Positions 25,041-33,597 of a DNA stretch of 64,000 bases are shown here, one piece after another; positions within the stretch are counted from its first letter, which is position 1; each line of letters starts with the position of its first letter. The notes beneath the pieces were generated by a model. The model saw only the letters and a program-made list of their open reading frames with translations. It ran no database searches and had not been told where the DNA came from. The translations under genes were made by a program, and so were the position numbers. Origin of the DNA: Pseudofrankia saprophytica (GTDB taxonomy: Bacteria; Actinomycetota; Actinomycetes; Frankiales; Frankiaceae); the NCBI RefSeq assembly GCF_000235425.2, contig NZ_KI912266.1, positions 6,926,035 through 6,990,034 on the forward strand, read 5' to 3'.

Positions 25041-26137
25041 GGCGCGAGGATCGGGGCTTCGCCCGGGTAGCGGACGCCGAGGACGGCGCGGACGCGGTCG
25101 AGGGTGGTCGCGACTCGGATGCTCTCGGCCGGCGGCATCACGTCGCTGTCGAGGTGGCCGGCGCGCAGCCGGTCGTGGACGTGGCGCACCTGGTAATGCA
25201 GGCCGATCCCGGTCAGCGGCGTCTCGATCCTGCGTTCGCCGGCTGAGCCGTCCGCCTCGCCGCCGATGCGGACCGGCGCCGCCCGGGTACGCACCAGCAG
25301 CACCTCCGGTGCCCACATCGACGCCGGGAACTCCAGCGACCCGCGGGTGCCGGTGACCCGGGCCGTCCCCGGCAGGTCGGCCCGCAGCGACGACGTCGCG
25401 ACGGCGAGGGCGCCCGCGTCGTAACGCAGCACCGCGACGACATGCTCGTCGACCCCGGTGGAGCCGACGATGCCGCCGGCGGTGACGTCGTCCGGGGCGC
25501 CGAGCAGCAGGTGGGCGAACTGCACGGGGTAGATGCCGATGTCCAGCACGCTGCCGCCGCCGAGCGCCGGGTCGAACAGCCGGTGGGCCGGATCGAACGG
25601 CGCGCGGAAGCCGAACTCGGCCTCGACCAGCAGCACGTCGCCGATCTCACCGTTCCCGATCAGGTCGCGCATCACCCGGTAGCCCGGCGTGAACCGGCTC
25701 CACACCGCCTCCATCAGGAATCGGCCGGCGGCGGCCGCCGCGGCCGCCATCTCGCCGGCCTGCGCGGCGTTCAGCGCGAGCGGCTTCTCGCAGAGGACGT
25801 GCTTGCCCGCGCCGAGGAACAGCAGCGTGTGCGCGAGATGGGCCGGGTGGGGCGAGGCGACGTAGACGATGTCGACGTCCGGGTCCGCGGCGAGCGCCTC
25901 GTAGCTGCCATGACGGCGCGGCACGGCGAACTCGGCGCCGAAGGCCTCGGCACTCGCGGCGCCGCGTGAGCCGACCGCGACCAGCTCGGCGTCCTCGACC
26001 AGCGTGAGGTCGCGGGCGAACTCCCTGGCGATCATGCCGGTGCCCGCGATACCCCACCGGAACCGCGGGCCGGCGGCCGGGAGGTTCGCCGGCGCGGACG
26101 GTGACGACGACGCTGAGGGCTCTTCCACGTCGGCCAT
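25037..26137 (-). CDS. Gfo/Idh/MocA family NAD(P)-dependent oxidoreductase
   Basis: A 366-residue protein. The N-terminal Rossmann fold has WGIAGTGMIAREFA, and the family signature EKPLALN follows in KHVLCEKPLAL. The C-terminal alpha/beta domain contains GGGSVLDIGIYPVQF, the usual substrate-binding segment. Members oxidise or reduce sugars, inositols or, in some cases, dihydrodiols (dimeric dihydrodiol dehydrogenases). The last option would suit the aromatic or alicyclic degradation context but is unproven. Ribosome-binding site GGAGCAGG before the ATG. The upstream flavin-reductase gene ends 27 bp away on the same strand, so they may be co-transcribed. Confidence 0.9.
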   Translation of the reverse strand: MADVEEPSASSSPSAPANLPAAGPRFRWGIAGTGMIAREFARDLTLVEDAELVAVGSRGAASAEAFGAEFAVPRRHGSYEALAADPDVDIVYVASPHPAHLAHTLLFLGAGKHVLCEKPLALNAAQAGEMAAAAAAAGRFLMEAVWSRFTPGYRVMRDLIGNGEIGDVLLVEAEFGFRAPFDPAHRLFDPALGGGSVLDIGIYPVQFAHLLLGAPDDVTAGGIVGSTGVDEHVVAVLRYDAGALAVATSSLRADLPGTARVTGTRGSLEFPASMWAPEVLLVRTRAAPVRIGGEADGSAGERRIETPLTGIGLHYQVRHVHDRLRAGHLDSDVMPPAESIRVATTLDRVRAVLGVRYPGEAPILAP

Positions 26138-26164
26138 CCTGCTCCAGCGCGTGCCCGGGTGTCC

Positions 26165-27409
26165 TCAGCCGGGGTGGGGGCCGCCGAGTGCGGTGGTCAC
26201 GGTGGTCGCGGCGGCGCGCAGGGCCGCGACCGGGTCCTCGCCAGTGGCGGCGGCGCCGAGCGGGCCGTGGACACCGATGAGCGTCAGGACCAGAACCACT
26301 GTCCCGTCACGGCCGAACACGGGCACGGACACGGTGCGCAGCTCGTCCTCCTGGCCGCCGGGAGCCGCCCGCCCGTTCTCGAGGCCCGGCTGGCCACCGC
26401 CGGGCCAGGGCGGCGCCGACGGCGACTCGTAGCCGGGCGGAAGGGCGCGGATCAGCCGGCGCACCGCGTCGTGGCCGGGGTCCGCGGGGTCCGTCGGGTC
26501 GGCCTTGGCCAGCACGGTGTTCAGCTCGCCGTGCCAGCCGGCTCCCCGCCCGACGGCGTAGCCGGCGGCCCGGACCTCGGCGAGGGTCGCCTCCAGCGCC
26601 TGGGCGGTGCCGGGCGGGCAGTCCCGGCCCGCCCGGTCCAGCCAGGCGCGCCGGGCGAGCTCGCCCGCCCAGGCGACGAACGCCGTGCCCAGCGGCGGCA
26701 GGAACGGGATGCGCTGCCCGACCCGGGTCGGCAGCTCGCCGGACGGCGACGAGCCGGGGGCCGCGTTCGCGACCAGCACCATCTCGTCACCGACTGCGGC
26801 GCTGGCCACGCACTCGGCGCCGAGCCGGGCGGCCAGCTCCTCCATCTGCGGGCGGGCGAGGTCGGCGGTACGCAGCTGGACGGCGAGGTCGCCCTCCCAG
26901 GCGGCGAGCGACAGCGGCGAGAACCGGCCGTAGCCGCCCTGGAAGAAGACCAGCGGCAACGCCGATCGGCCGACGTCGAGGACCCGCACCCGGCCGAGCA
27001 CCAGGTCATGGTCGCCCGCCGGATGGATGGCCGCGAGGTCGCAGTCGATCCAGGCGACGGCGCCGTCGAGGATCGGCGCCCCCGACGGCGCCGGCCGCCA
27101 GGACAGCTCGGCGAACTTGTCACCGCCGCTGACGGCGAACGTCCGGCAGACCGACTCCTGGTCGTAGCCGAGGATGTTCACGCAGAAGCGGCCGGTGGCC
27201 GCGATGCGCGGCCAGCTGCTCGACCGGCGATCCGGGAAGAACGCGACGAGCGGCGGGTCCAGCGACGCCGACGAGAACGAGCCGACCGCGAGCCCCACGG
27301 GCGCGCCGTCCCGGTCGAGGCCGGTGATCACGGCCACGCCGGTGGGAAAGTTCCCCAGCACCTGCCGGAACCAGCCGGCGTCGATCGCGTTCGGCGGTTG
27401 CGGTGCCAT
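26165..27409 (-). CDS. Flavin reductase domain fused to IclR-like effector-binding domain
   Basis: A 414-residue fusion. Residues about 8-165 are a flavin reductase-like (FMN-binding split barrel) domain: FRQVLGNFPTGVAVITG, the SSASLDPPLVAFF segment, FCVNILGYDQE and the GDHDLVLGRV stretch. Residues about 195-410 resemble the C-terminal GAF-like effector domain of IclR regulators: LAARLGAECVASAAVGDEMVLV, RIPFLPPLGTAFVAWA, then EVRAAGYAVGRG and VSVPVFGRDGTVVLVLTLIG. There is no helix-turn-helix. The reductase would supply FMNH2 to a two-component monooxygenase, with the second domain perhaps sensing a ligand. This fusion is uncommon but in frame and without breaks. Start with a GGGAGCTGAG site. 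Confidence 0.85.
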   Translation of the reverse strand: MAPQPPNAIDAGWFRQVLGNFPTGVAVITGLDRDGAPVGLAVGSFSSASLDPPLVAFFPDRRSSSWPRIAATGRFCVNILGYDQESVCRTFAVSGGDKFAELSWRPAPSGAPILDGAVAWIDCDLAAIHPAGDHDLVLGRVRVLDVGRSALPLVFFQGGYGRFSPLSLAAWEGDLAVQLRTADLARPQMEELAARLGAECVASAAVGDEMVLVANAAPGSSPSGELPTRVGQRIPFLPPLGTAFVAWAGELARRAWLDRAGRDCPPGTAQALEATLAEVRAAGYAVGRGAGWHGELNTVLAKADPTDPADPGHDAVRRLIRALPPGYESPSAPPWPGGGQPGLENGRAAPGGQEDELRTVSVPVFGRDGTVVLVLTLIGVHGPLGAAATGEDPVAALRAAATTVTTALGGPHPG

Positions 27410-27541
27410 CAGGCTCAGCTCCCTGCGACGTTCGTCGTTTCCCAGAAGACCGAAGAGACGCCATCATGCGGCGGGCGCCGCTTCCCGAGCGGCGATGTCC
27501 CGAGCGGCGATGTCCCGGCCGGAGGTCGGTGTGACCGGCCA

Positions 27542-27578
27542 CGGGTCCCGGCCTGGCCTCGCGCCAGGCCGGGACCCG
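27542..27578 (-). terminator. Strong hairpin after the nitronate monooxygenase-like gene
   Basis: A perfect 16-bp stem (27542-27557 with 27563-27578) and a 5-nt loop, lying 7 bp past the stop of the minus-strand gene ending at 27585. Confidence 0.75.
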
Positions 27579-27584
27579 GCCGTC

Positions 27585-28703
27585 CTACTCCTCGATCAGG
27601 CCCGACAGCCGCTGGGTCGTCGCGATCCATTCCTCCACCAGGCCGTGCACGACCTCGGCGGCGGGGCGGCGGGCGTTCATCCGCCCGACGATCTGGCCGA
27701 CCGGGAACCCGTTGAGCTCAGGCGTGCCGGCCCGGGTGAACCGGCGGGCGGCCTCGGCCCAGACCACGCCCTGCAGCGGCATCGGCAGCGTCTTCGGCGC
27801 GTCCGGCCGTTCCCAGGCGTCCGTCCAGGCGTTGCGCAGCAGGCGAGCGGGCTTGCCCGTCATCGAGCGCGACCGGACGGTGTCCCGCGAGGTCGCCTTC
27901 AGCAGGTTGTCGACGGCGGCCAGGTTGGTGTCCGCCTCGGCGACCGTGAGCCAGATGGAGCCGGTCCAGGCACCCTGCGCGCCGAGCGCGAGCGCCGCCG
28001 CCATCTGGCGCCCCGAACCGATCCCGCCGGCCGCGAGCACCGGGATGTTCGGCCCGACGGCGTCGACGACATCGGGGACCAGCACCATCGTCCCGATCTC
28101 GCCCGTGTGCCCGCCGGCCTCGGTGCCCTGCGCCACGATGATGTCGACGCCCTGCTCGACCTGCTTGACGGCGTGCCGCGGGCTGCCGACCAGCGCGCCG
28201 ACCAGGATGCCGTGCTCGTGCGCCCGGTCGACGACCTCCTTCGGCGGCGGGCCAAGCGCGTTGACGAGCAGGCGGGTCGGGTGCTTGAGCGCCACCTCGA
28301 CCTGGCCTGGGCCTTCGAGGTCGACGGCGAGGCCCGCGGCCTTGATGTCACGGCCGTCCTCGGCGTCCTCGGGCAGCGGTGGGACACCGTACTCGGCGAG
28401 CACCGAGTCGACGAACGCCCGGTGTTCCGCCGGCACGAGACCGGAGATCTTCTCCCGGGTGAGACCCTCGCCCTTGCCCATGTACGCGTTCGGCATGACG
28501 ATGTCGACGCCGTAGGGCTTGCCATCGACGTGGTCGTCGATCCAGGACAGCTCGACCTCGAGCTCCTCGGCGTTGAACGCCAGCGCGCCGAGCACCCCGA
28601 ACCCGCCTGCCCGGCTCACCGCGGCGACGACGTCGCGGCAGTGCGAGAACGCGAAGATCGGGAACTCGATGCCGAGCCGGTCACAGATGGGTGTTCGCAC
28701 CAC
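27585..28703 (-). CDS. Nitronate monooxygenase-family flavoenzyme (NMO/IpdC-like)
   Basis: A 372-residue FMN TIM-barrel of the NMO/2-nitropropane dioxygenase family: IEFPIFAFSHCRDVVAAVSRAGG at the front (quoted as family motif only), VAQGTEAGGHTGEIGT in the middle and VLAAGGIGSGRQMAAALALGAQG after it. The steroid-ring enzyme IpdC belongs to this family, so a reductase on a CoA-linked ring intermediate is as likely as true nitronate oxidation. The GTG at 28703 is preceded by GAAGGGG. A KstR-type operator pattern (28840-28853) lies 137 bp upstream and a strong terminator follows, so it is transcribed alone. Confidence 0.88.
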   Translation of the reverse strand: MVRTPICDRLGIEFPIFAFSHCRDVVAAVSRAGGFGVLGALAFNAEELEVELSWIDDHVDGKPYGVDIVMPNAYMGKGEGLTREKISGLVPAEHRAFVDSVLAEYGVPPLPEDAEDGRDIKAAGLAVDLEGPGQVEVALKHPTRLLVNALGPPPKEVVDRAHEHGILVGALVGSPRHAVKQVEQGVDIIVAQGTEAGGHTGEIGTMVLVPDVVDAVGPNIPVLAAGGIGSGRQMAAALALGAQGAWTGSIWLTVAEADTNLAAVDNLLKATSRDTVRSRSMTGKPARLLRNAWTDAWERPDAPKTLPMPLQGVVWAEAARRFTRAGTPELNGFPVGQIVGRMNARRPAAEVVHGLVEEWIATTQRLSGLIEE

Positions 28704-29069
28704 GACCCCTTCGTTCGGTTACCTGGGGGCTGGGCCCACCGGGCCGTCGCCCATGGCCTGCGGTTCCAGTCGCGGGCGGCGGGCTCCTCCGCACCTGCCG
28801 CCCGTCGGTGTAGGCATACAAGCATCTTTCAGCCCGAATTGAAACCAGTTCTATTTTTTAGGCGGCGGGCTTCAGACGCAAGCCGAACCGACGGCGACAG
28901 CCGTGACCGCGCCCGGACCCGCGCCCGGATCCGTTGCTCACATCCACGTCGCGGCCTGGGGAAGAGGTCCGGTGGGCGGATAGCGTCGCCGCGTGCCACG
29001 CCGGTCCTTGTCGATGCCAGACCGGCTGGCTCGTCCCGGCCTCCGGCGCGCCTCGGCCGGGCCGGTGCG
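28704..29069. other. Intergenic region between divergent NMO-like and TauE-like genes
   Basis: 366 bp without a convincing gene. It has an AT-rich patch at 28820-28865, unusual for this window, that contains the operator-like sequence 28840-28853 and a run of T (28854-28859). The rest is ordinary GC-rich sequence. Confidence 0.5.
28840..28853. promoter_or_regulatory. KstR-type operator pattern upstream of the NMO-like gene
   Basis: TGAAACCAGTTCTA fits TnnAACnnGTTnnA at all eight fixed positions. It lies in an AT-rich patch upstream of the gene starting at 28703 and shares AGTTCTA with the 18068-18081 site. Confidence 0.55.
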
Positions 29070-29825
29070 GTGAGCACCGCCGACCTCGCGCTGCTGGTCG
29101 TCGCCGGTGTGCTGGCCGGGATCACCGGAACGGTGGGACTCGCGTCGCTGGTCTCCTACCCGGCGCTGCTCGCCGCCGGGCTGCGCCCCCTGGACGCCAA
29201 CGTCACCAACACGGTCGCCCTGGTCTGCGTCGCCGTCGGCGCGGTCGCCGGCTCCCGGCCGGAGCTGGCCGGCCAGACGCGGCGGGTGCTGCGGTACGGC
29301 ACGCTGACGCTGCTTGGCGGCTCGGCGGGCGCGGCACTGCTGCTGACGACGCCGCCGGGGGTGTTCAGGCTGGCCGTGCCATGGCTGATCGCGGGCGCCG
29401 CGGTGCTGCTCGCGCTGCAGCCGCGGCTGGTGAGCAGGCCGACCGGCGTGATCGACGAACGCGGGCTCCCGGTGACCGCCGCGGTGCTCGGCGTGGGTGT
29501 CTACCTCGGCTACTTCGGCGCCGGCGGCGGGGTGGCGCTGCTGGCCGTGCTCGCGGTGGCGCTGCCGGAGCCGCTGGCCCGGGTGAACGCCGTCAAGACC
29601 GTGTCCGGCGGGTTCGCGAACCTGCTCGCGGCCGTCGCGTTCGCGCTCGCCGCCCCGGTGCACTGGGCGGCGGCCGGGGCCCTCGCGGCCGGGCTGCTCG
29701 TGGGCGGAACCGTCGGACCGGCGATCGTCCGCGTCCTGCCCGCGACGGCCGTCCGGCTCGCCGTGTCCGCCGCCGCCCTGTGCCTGGCCGTCAGCCTCGG
29801 CGTCGACGCCTACCGCGCCGGCTGA
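29070..29825 (+). CDS. TauE/SafE family membrane permease
   Basis: A 251-residue protein with about eight hydrophobic helices in two similar halves. The first half has the family loop GTVGLASLVSYPALLAAGL; the second has GVYLGYFGAGGGVALLAVLAVAL, then NAVKTVSGGFANLLAAVAFA. These match the TauE/SafE (DUF81) sulfite/organosulfonate exporter fold. Start at the GTG at 29070. It is convergent with the next gene and separated from it by a hairpin. Substrate unknown; small organic acids or sulfonates are typical. Confidence 0.85.
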   Translation: MSTADLALLVVAGVLAGITGTVGLASLVSYPALLAAGLRPLDANVTNTVALVCVAVGAVAGSRPELAGQTRRVLRYGTLTLLGGSAGAALLLTTPPGVFRLAVPWLIAGAAVLLALQPRLVSRPTGVIDERGLPVTAAVLGVGVYLGYFGAGGGVALLAVLAVALPEPLARVNAVKTVSGGFANLLAAVAFALAAPVHWAAAGALAAGLLVGGTVGPAIVRVLPATAVRLAVSAAALCLAVSLGVDAYRAG

Positions 29826-29864
29826 GGCCTGCCCGCCGAGACGGGCCCCCGGCCGAGGCAGGCC
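29826..29864. terminator. Hairpin between convergent TauE-like and hypothetical genes
   Basis: GGCCTGCC (29826-29833) pairs with GGCAGGCC (29857-29864); a smaller hairpin (GCCCG/CGGGC) nests inside. Confidence 0.5.
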
Positions 29865-29879
29865 GGCCGGCGCGGGCGG

Positions 29880-30761
29880 TCAGCCGAGGGCGGTCAGGTC
29901 GAACAGGCGGGGGTCGGGGGTGTCGCCGATGGTGAGGCGGCGCAGCGCGCAGCGCTCCGCGAGCCGGCCGAGGTAGTAGGCCGCGAGCTCGACGATGACG
30001 CCGGTCTCGTCGTCCACGACGACGTCGAAGCGCTGCGCGCCGTCGGCGAGCCCTTCGAGCGCCGGCGGGCGCGGGCCGGGGCGGGGCACCATGGCGAGGC
30101 GGGTGGAGGGCCGGCCACCGACGTGCACCGACGCGACCAGCCTCGGCCGCAGCCAGGACAGCAGCAGCCAGGGCCGGACGAGCAGCTGCTCGCGCACGAT
30201 CAGGCCGGGCCGCCGCGGCGGGCCCGCCTCCCCGACGGTCCCGGTGCCGCTGACGGCCTCGCCGCGGCGGCGGCGCCAGTGTTCGCCGACGACGACCGTC
30301 ACCTCGTCCTCGTCGGGCCACTCGACCCGCAGCCTGCCGTCGGCGGCGAGCAGCCGGCCGCGACGGACCACCGGGTCGGTGGCGTCCTCGCCGCGGGCGG
30401 GCGGGGCGGGCACCGGCACGAACGCCGCCGGCGCTGCCCCGCCCGGGACGCGCGAGGCCGCTCCCCCGCCGCTGAGGCTGGGCGTTCCCGCGTCGCCGAG
30501 ATCCGCGGCCCAGGCGTCGAGAATCGACTCCCAGTCGGAGCCCGACGCGTCCCAGTCGCCGAGGCCGTCGTCGGCCGCGCCCTGGCCGCCGCTCGTGGCT
30601 GGTTCGCCGCTGGTCCTGGCCCTGGGGTCACGCACGAACGCCGCGCGGCGCGCGTCCGCGATCGTGCCCGGGTCGTAGCGGCGTACCAGCTCGGCATGGA
30701 CGGACGGCCACCCCTCGCCGCAGGCGACCATTACCGCAAGTGCGTCACCCAACGACCTCAT
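29880..30761 (-). CDS. Hypothetical actinobacterial protein
   Basis: A 293-residue protein if read from the ATG at 30761 (309 residues from 30809). No domain is recognised. The N-terminus (MRSLGDALAVMVACGEGWPSV) could form a helix. A Gly/Asp/Ser-rich disordered region spans about residues 45-120. A beta-rich C-terminal half includes LRVEWPDEDEVTVVVGEHWRRR and ends in VDDETGVIVELAAYYLGRLAERC. Neither start has a clear ribosome-binding site; a TTGACA-like sequence upstream is on the other strand. Codon position bias and the tidy gap before the P450 gene support it as real. Confidence 0.65.
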   Translation of the reverse strand: MRSLGDALAVMVACGEGWPSVHAELVRRYDPGTIADARRAAFVRDPRARTSGEPATSGGQGAADDGLGDWDASGSDWESILDAWAADLGDAGTPSLSGGGAASRVPGGAAPAAFVPVPAPPARGEDATDPVVRRGRLLAADGRLRVEWPDEDEVTVVVGEHWRRRRGEAVSGTGTVGEAGPPRRPGLIVREQLLVRPWLLLSWLRPRLVASVHVGGRPSTRLAMVPRPGPRPPALEGLADGAQRFDVVVDDETGVIVELAAYYLGRLAERCALRRLTIGDTPDPRLFDLTALG

Positions 30762-30856
30762 GTCGTGATGTTGACACAGGTCGCCACGAACTGTTGGGCC
30801 TTTGTTCACGGTCGGTCTCCGCGTTCAGGCGCCCAGCGACCGAGGGCGGGGCGCGC

Positions 30857-32089
30857 TCAGTGCTCCGCCGCCACGAGGCGGACCTGCATCTCCTTGACGC
30901 CGTTGATGAAGTTCGAGCGGAGGCGGCGCGGCGCGGCGGTCGGCACGACCTGGGCGACGCGACGGGCCAGCGTCCGGTACATGATCTCGATCTCCAACTG
31001 CGCGAGGTGGCGGCCCAGGCAGAAGTGCGGGCCACCGCCGCCGAAGCCGACGTGCGGGTTCGGGTCGCGGCCGATGTCGAACACCGAGGGGTTCTCGAAG
31101 ACCGTCTCGTCGAAGTTGGCCGCCGTGTAGTACATGATGACCTTGTCGTTCTCCCTGATGAGCTGGCCGGAGAGCTCGACGTCGCGGGTGGCGGTGCGCC
31201 GGAAGCCCATCACCGGGCTCACCCAGCGGACCATCTCGTCGGCGGCGAGGCGAGCCATCCGGTCCGGGTCGGCGCGCAGCCGCTCCCACTGCTCCGGGAA
31301 GTCGATCAGAGCCTGCATGCCACCGGAGATCGCGTTCCGGGTGGTCTCGTTGCCGGCGACCATCAGCAGGATGAAGAACAGGTCGAACTCCAGCTCGGAG
31401 AGCGAGAGGCCGTTCTCGTCCGGGACGACCAGCTTGCTGACGATGTCGTCGACCGGGCAGCCTCGCTTGGCCTTGCCCAGCTCGTTGGCGTAGGCGTACG
31501 CCTCCATCGCGGCCACCAGGCCCTCGTCGGGGGCCGGGCTGAGCTCCGGGTCGTCGGCCGCGAGCATTCGGTTCGACCATTCGAAGAGCTTGTAGCGGTC
31601 GGCGTTCGGGACGCCCATCAGCTCCGCGATGACCACGAGGGGCAGCTCGGCCGCGCACAGTGCCACGAAGTCTCCGGTGCCTGCCGCCAGCGCCTTGTCC
31701 ACGATCGTGTCGCAGGCACTCTGGATCTTGTCGGTGAGCCGGCCGATGGTGCGCGGCGTGAAGCCGCGGTTGACCAGGGCGCGCAGCCGGGTGTGGTCCG
31801 GCGGGTCCATGTTGACCATCATCAGCTGCTGCTCGGCCAACCGCTCCGGATCCTGCTCGTTGAGGAAGCAGGTCTGCCGGTGCGAGGAGAAGATCTCCGG
31901 GTTGCGGGAGACGTACGTGACGTCGGCGTGCCTGGTCAGAGCCCAGAACCCCTCCGGCAGCTCGTGGTCGGCATGGTGGAAGACCGGGGCCTCGGCTCGC
32001 AGCACGGCGAACTGGTCGTGCGGGACACCGGTGACGTACAGCTCGGGGTCGTAGACGTCGATGGTGTCGAGGCTGATCTGCGATGCCAT
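30857..32089 (-). CDS. Cytochrome P450 (CYP125/CYP142-like group)
   Basis: A 410-residue soluble bacterial P450. It has the I-helix oxygen-binding motif AGNETT, the K-helix ExxR (DEMVRW region precedes it) and the heme loop FGGGGPHFCLG with Cys357 as iron ligand. The general sequence feel is that of actinobacterial P450s acting on steroid or fatty side chains (CYP124/125/142 types), but the substrate cannot be fixed. The ATG at 32089 follows a GGAGGT site. Upstream lies a copy of the CTGA-N7-TCAG operator (32174-32192), so induction by the local TetR regulator is plausible. No ferredoxin gene is adjacent; electrons must come from elsewhere. Confidence 0.93.
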   Translation of the reverse strand: MASQISLDTIDVYDPELYVTGVPHDQFAVLRAEAPVFHHADHELPEGFWALTRHADVTYVSRNPEIFSSHRQTCFLNEQDPERLAEQQLMMVNMDPPDHTRLRALVNRGFTPRTIGRLTDKIQSACDTIVDKALAAGTGDFVALCAAELPLVVIAELMGVPNADRYKLFEWSNRMLAADDPELSPAPDEGLVAAMEAYAYANELGKAKRGCPVDDIVSKLVVPDENGLSLSELEFDLFFILLMVAGNETTRNAISGGMQALIDFPEQWERLRADPDRMARLAADEMVRWVSPVMGFRRTATRDVELSGQLIRENDKVIMYYTAANFDETVFENPSVFDIGRDPNPHVGFGGGGPHFCLGRHLAQLEIEIMYRTLARRVAQVVPTAAPRRLRSNFINGVKEMQVRLVAAEH

Positions 32090-32506
32090 GGGGACCTCCG
32101 GGTACGGCGCGACCGGCCGGGCGGGGCAGGCAGGGCTGGCAGGTGCTGGCGGCAGGGCAGTGGGGGCGACCTGACCTGAGCACCCGTCAGGTTGCGTGCC
32201 CTACGGGACTTTCAGTCTGGGACAAGTTTGTAAAGTTGCCAACCCCCAACGCGCCTTTCAGTGAAGGGAAATTCTGTAAAGAGGCGATGGACGCGGGAGT
32301 GGGCGTCCGCCCAGGCCGTGGGTCGCGACCCGGACGGCGAGCACCCTGGCCCCAAAGCGGCGTCGCCGAGGCTCCGGCCCGGCGGTGCCCGGGTGGGATC
32401 CTCGGCGACGGCGAATCAGCCGATCAGACCATGAGAAATGACAGGTCGTCAGGAACGGCCGCGACCTGGGCCGAGCGGCCGCGAGCCGGGCCGGGCGGCG
32501 GTGAGC
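32090..32506. other. Intergenic promoter region upstream of the P450 gene
   Basis: 417 bp without a gene. The part 32205-32285 is markedly AT-rich; read on the minus strand it contains TTGGCA and, 17 bp on, CAGACT, a weak candidate promoter upstream of the operator. The rest up to 32506 is GC-rich and unremarkable. Confidence 0.45.
32174..32192. promoter_or_regulatory. Operator motif copy upstream of P450
   Basis: ACCTGA-gcacccg-TCAGGT: arms identical to those of the 21597-21615 palindrome with the same 7-bp spacing, 85 bp before the P450 start. Confidence 0.7.
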
Positions 32507-33499
32507 TCAGCGGAGCTGGTCGACGTAGGTATCGGTGCCGGGCAGCGTGGGGACGAAGGGCGCGACGAGCTCGAGGCGGCCGGCGCCACCGGCCTCGGCC
32601 TCCTCGGCCGCGCGCCCGAACGCCTCGCCCCACACCGAGCGCGGGTCGGACTCCAGGAACCACAGCACGGTCACCCGCCGGCCGAGCCCCTCGACCTGCT
32701 TGACGTAGGACATCCGGTTCTCCGGCAGCGGCAGCGGCGTGAAGTACAGGCCCATCGCGACGCCGGGCACGCCCAGCACCCGCGGGGCCCGCTCGGCCCG
32801 CAGCCACTCGAGGACACCCGCGACCCCGGTGCCGCCCGGCTCGGCGGCCTCGGCCGGCGCGTCGACGACCTCCACCACCAGGCCCTGGTACGGGTAGTCG
32901 AGCGCGTGGACGTCGCGCGGCCTCGACGGCCCGCCCGGCCCCGACGCGTCCCGATACGACGCCCCCAGATAGCGCTGGAACGCGGTGAAGATGTGGTCGC
33001 GGTCCAGGTAGACCCGCCCGTCCGGCAGAAGGCGCTGGTTGGTGGCCACCGTCCAGCGCATGTGCTCCTCCTGGCGGCCCTTCGTGATCCAGTAGACCGC
33101 GAGGTAGCAGCCGTTCGTGACCGGCTGGGCGATCACGGAGTCCGCCGGGCGGCGCAGCAGCTGCAGGTCGCGGGGGGCGACCCAGCGGCGGCCGGCGAAC
33201 ATCCACGGCATCGCCATCGCGCCGGCGTAGAAGTGGTCGTCCTCGTACCAGCGGTTGTAGGCGTGCTCGTGGCCCGGCCGCGGCTCGACCATCGTGATCA
33301 GCGCCGAGCCGATGTCGACCGCGTACGGCCCGACCGCCGCGAGCCCGGTGTAGGCCGGGTCCGGGTCGGCCCACGCGACGGGCTCGGCCGGGTCCCTCGT
33401 CACGGTCACCGGTTGACCGGCTCCGGCTCCGGTTCCGGCCGCGCCGGGCTCGGCGTCGGCGGGTGTGGCCATCCTGCCGGGTTCGCTGGTGGTCGTCAT
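32507..33499 (-). CDS. EthD-like / dimeric alpha-beta barrel protein, function unknown
   Basis: A 330-residue protein from the ATG at 33499, which has a perfect AGGAGGGA site; earlier in-frame codons are not needed. Two halves each look like ferredoxin-type alpha-beta units: SALITMVEPRPGHEHAYNRW with YEDDHFYAGAMAMPWMFAG in the first, and VAMGLYFTPLPLPENRMSYV with VTVLWFLESDPRSVWGEAF in the second. The pattern of a conserved Tyr-Glu-Asp-Asp-His segment resembles EthD/Dabb proteins, which often accompany P450 and other oxygenase systems. The role is unproven. It is divergent from the LLM gene, sharing a 98-bp gap with an operator-like sequence. Confidence 0.7.
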   Translation of the reverse strand: MTTTSEPGRMATPADAEPGAAGTGAGAGQPVTVTRDPAEPVAWADPDPAYTGLAAVGPYAVDIGSALITMVEPRPGHEHAYNRWYEDDHFYAGAMAMPWMFAGRRWVAPRDLQLLRRPADSVIAQPVTNGCYLAVYWITKGRQEEHMRWTVATNQRLLPDGRVYLDRDHIFTAFQRYLGASYRDASGPGGPSRPRDVHALDYPYQGLVVEVVDAPAEAAEPGGTGVAGVLEWLRAERAPRVLGVPGVAMGLYFTPLPLPENRMSYVKQVEGLGRRVTVLWFLESDPRSVWGEAFGRAAEEAEAGGAGRLELVAPFVPTLPGTDTYVDQLR

Positions 33500-33556
33500 G
33501 GCGGATCCCTCCTGTCGGCTGGCAGCGGGCAAGCCTAGGCCACCACCGCGGCCGGA

Positions 33557-33575
33557 ATCTGTCGACCCGTCAGAA
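33557..33575. promoter_or_regulatory. Degenerate operator motif copy overlapping the LLM promoter
   Basis: The right half CCGTCAG is intact, the left half reads CTGT instead of CTGA; spacing is the same as in the other copies. It covers the -35 region of the LLM gene and lies between it and the divergent EthD-like gene. Confidence 0.45.
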
Positions 33576-33582
33576 AATCTTC

Positions 33583-33588
33583 TAGACT
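33583..33588 (+). promoter_or_regulatory. Candidate -10 element (TAGACT) of the LLM gene
   Basis: TAGACT lies 9 nt before the GTG at 33598 and 3 nt before an alternative GTG at 33592; its position favours 33598 as the start of a leaderless mRNA. Confidence 0.4.
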
Positions 33589-33597
33589 CCAGTGCCC

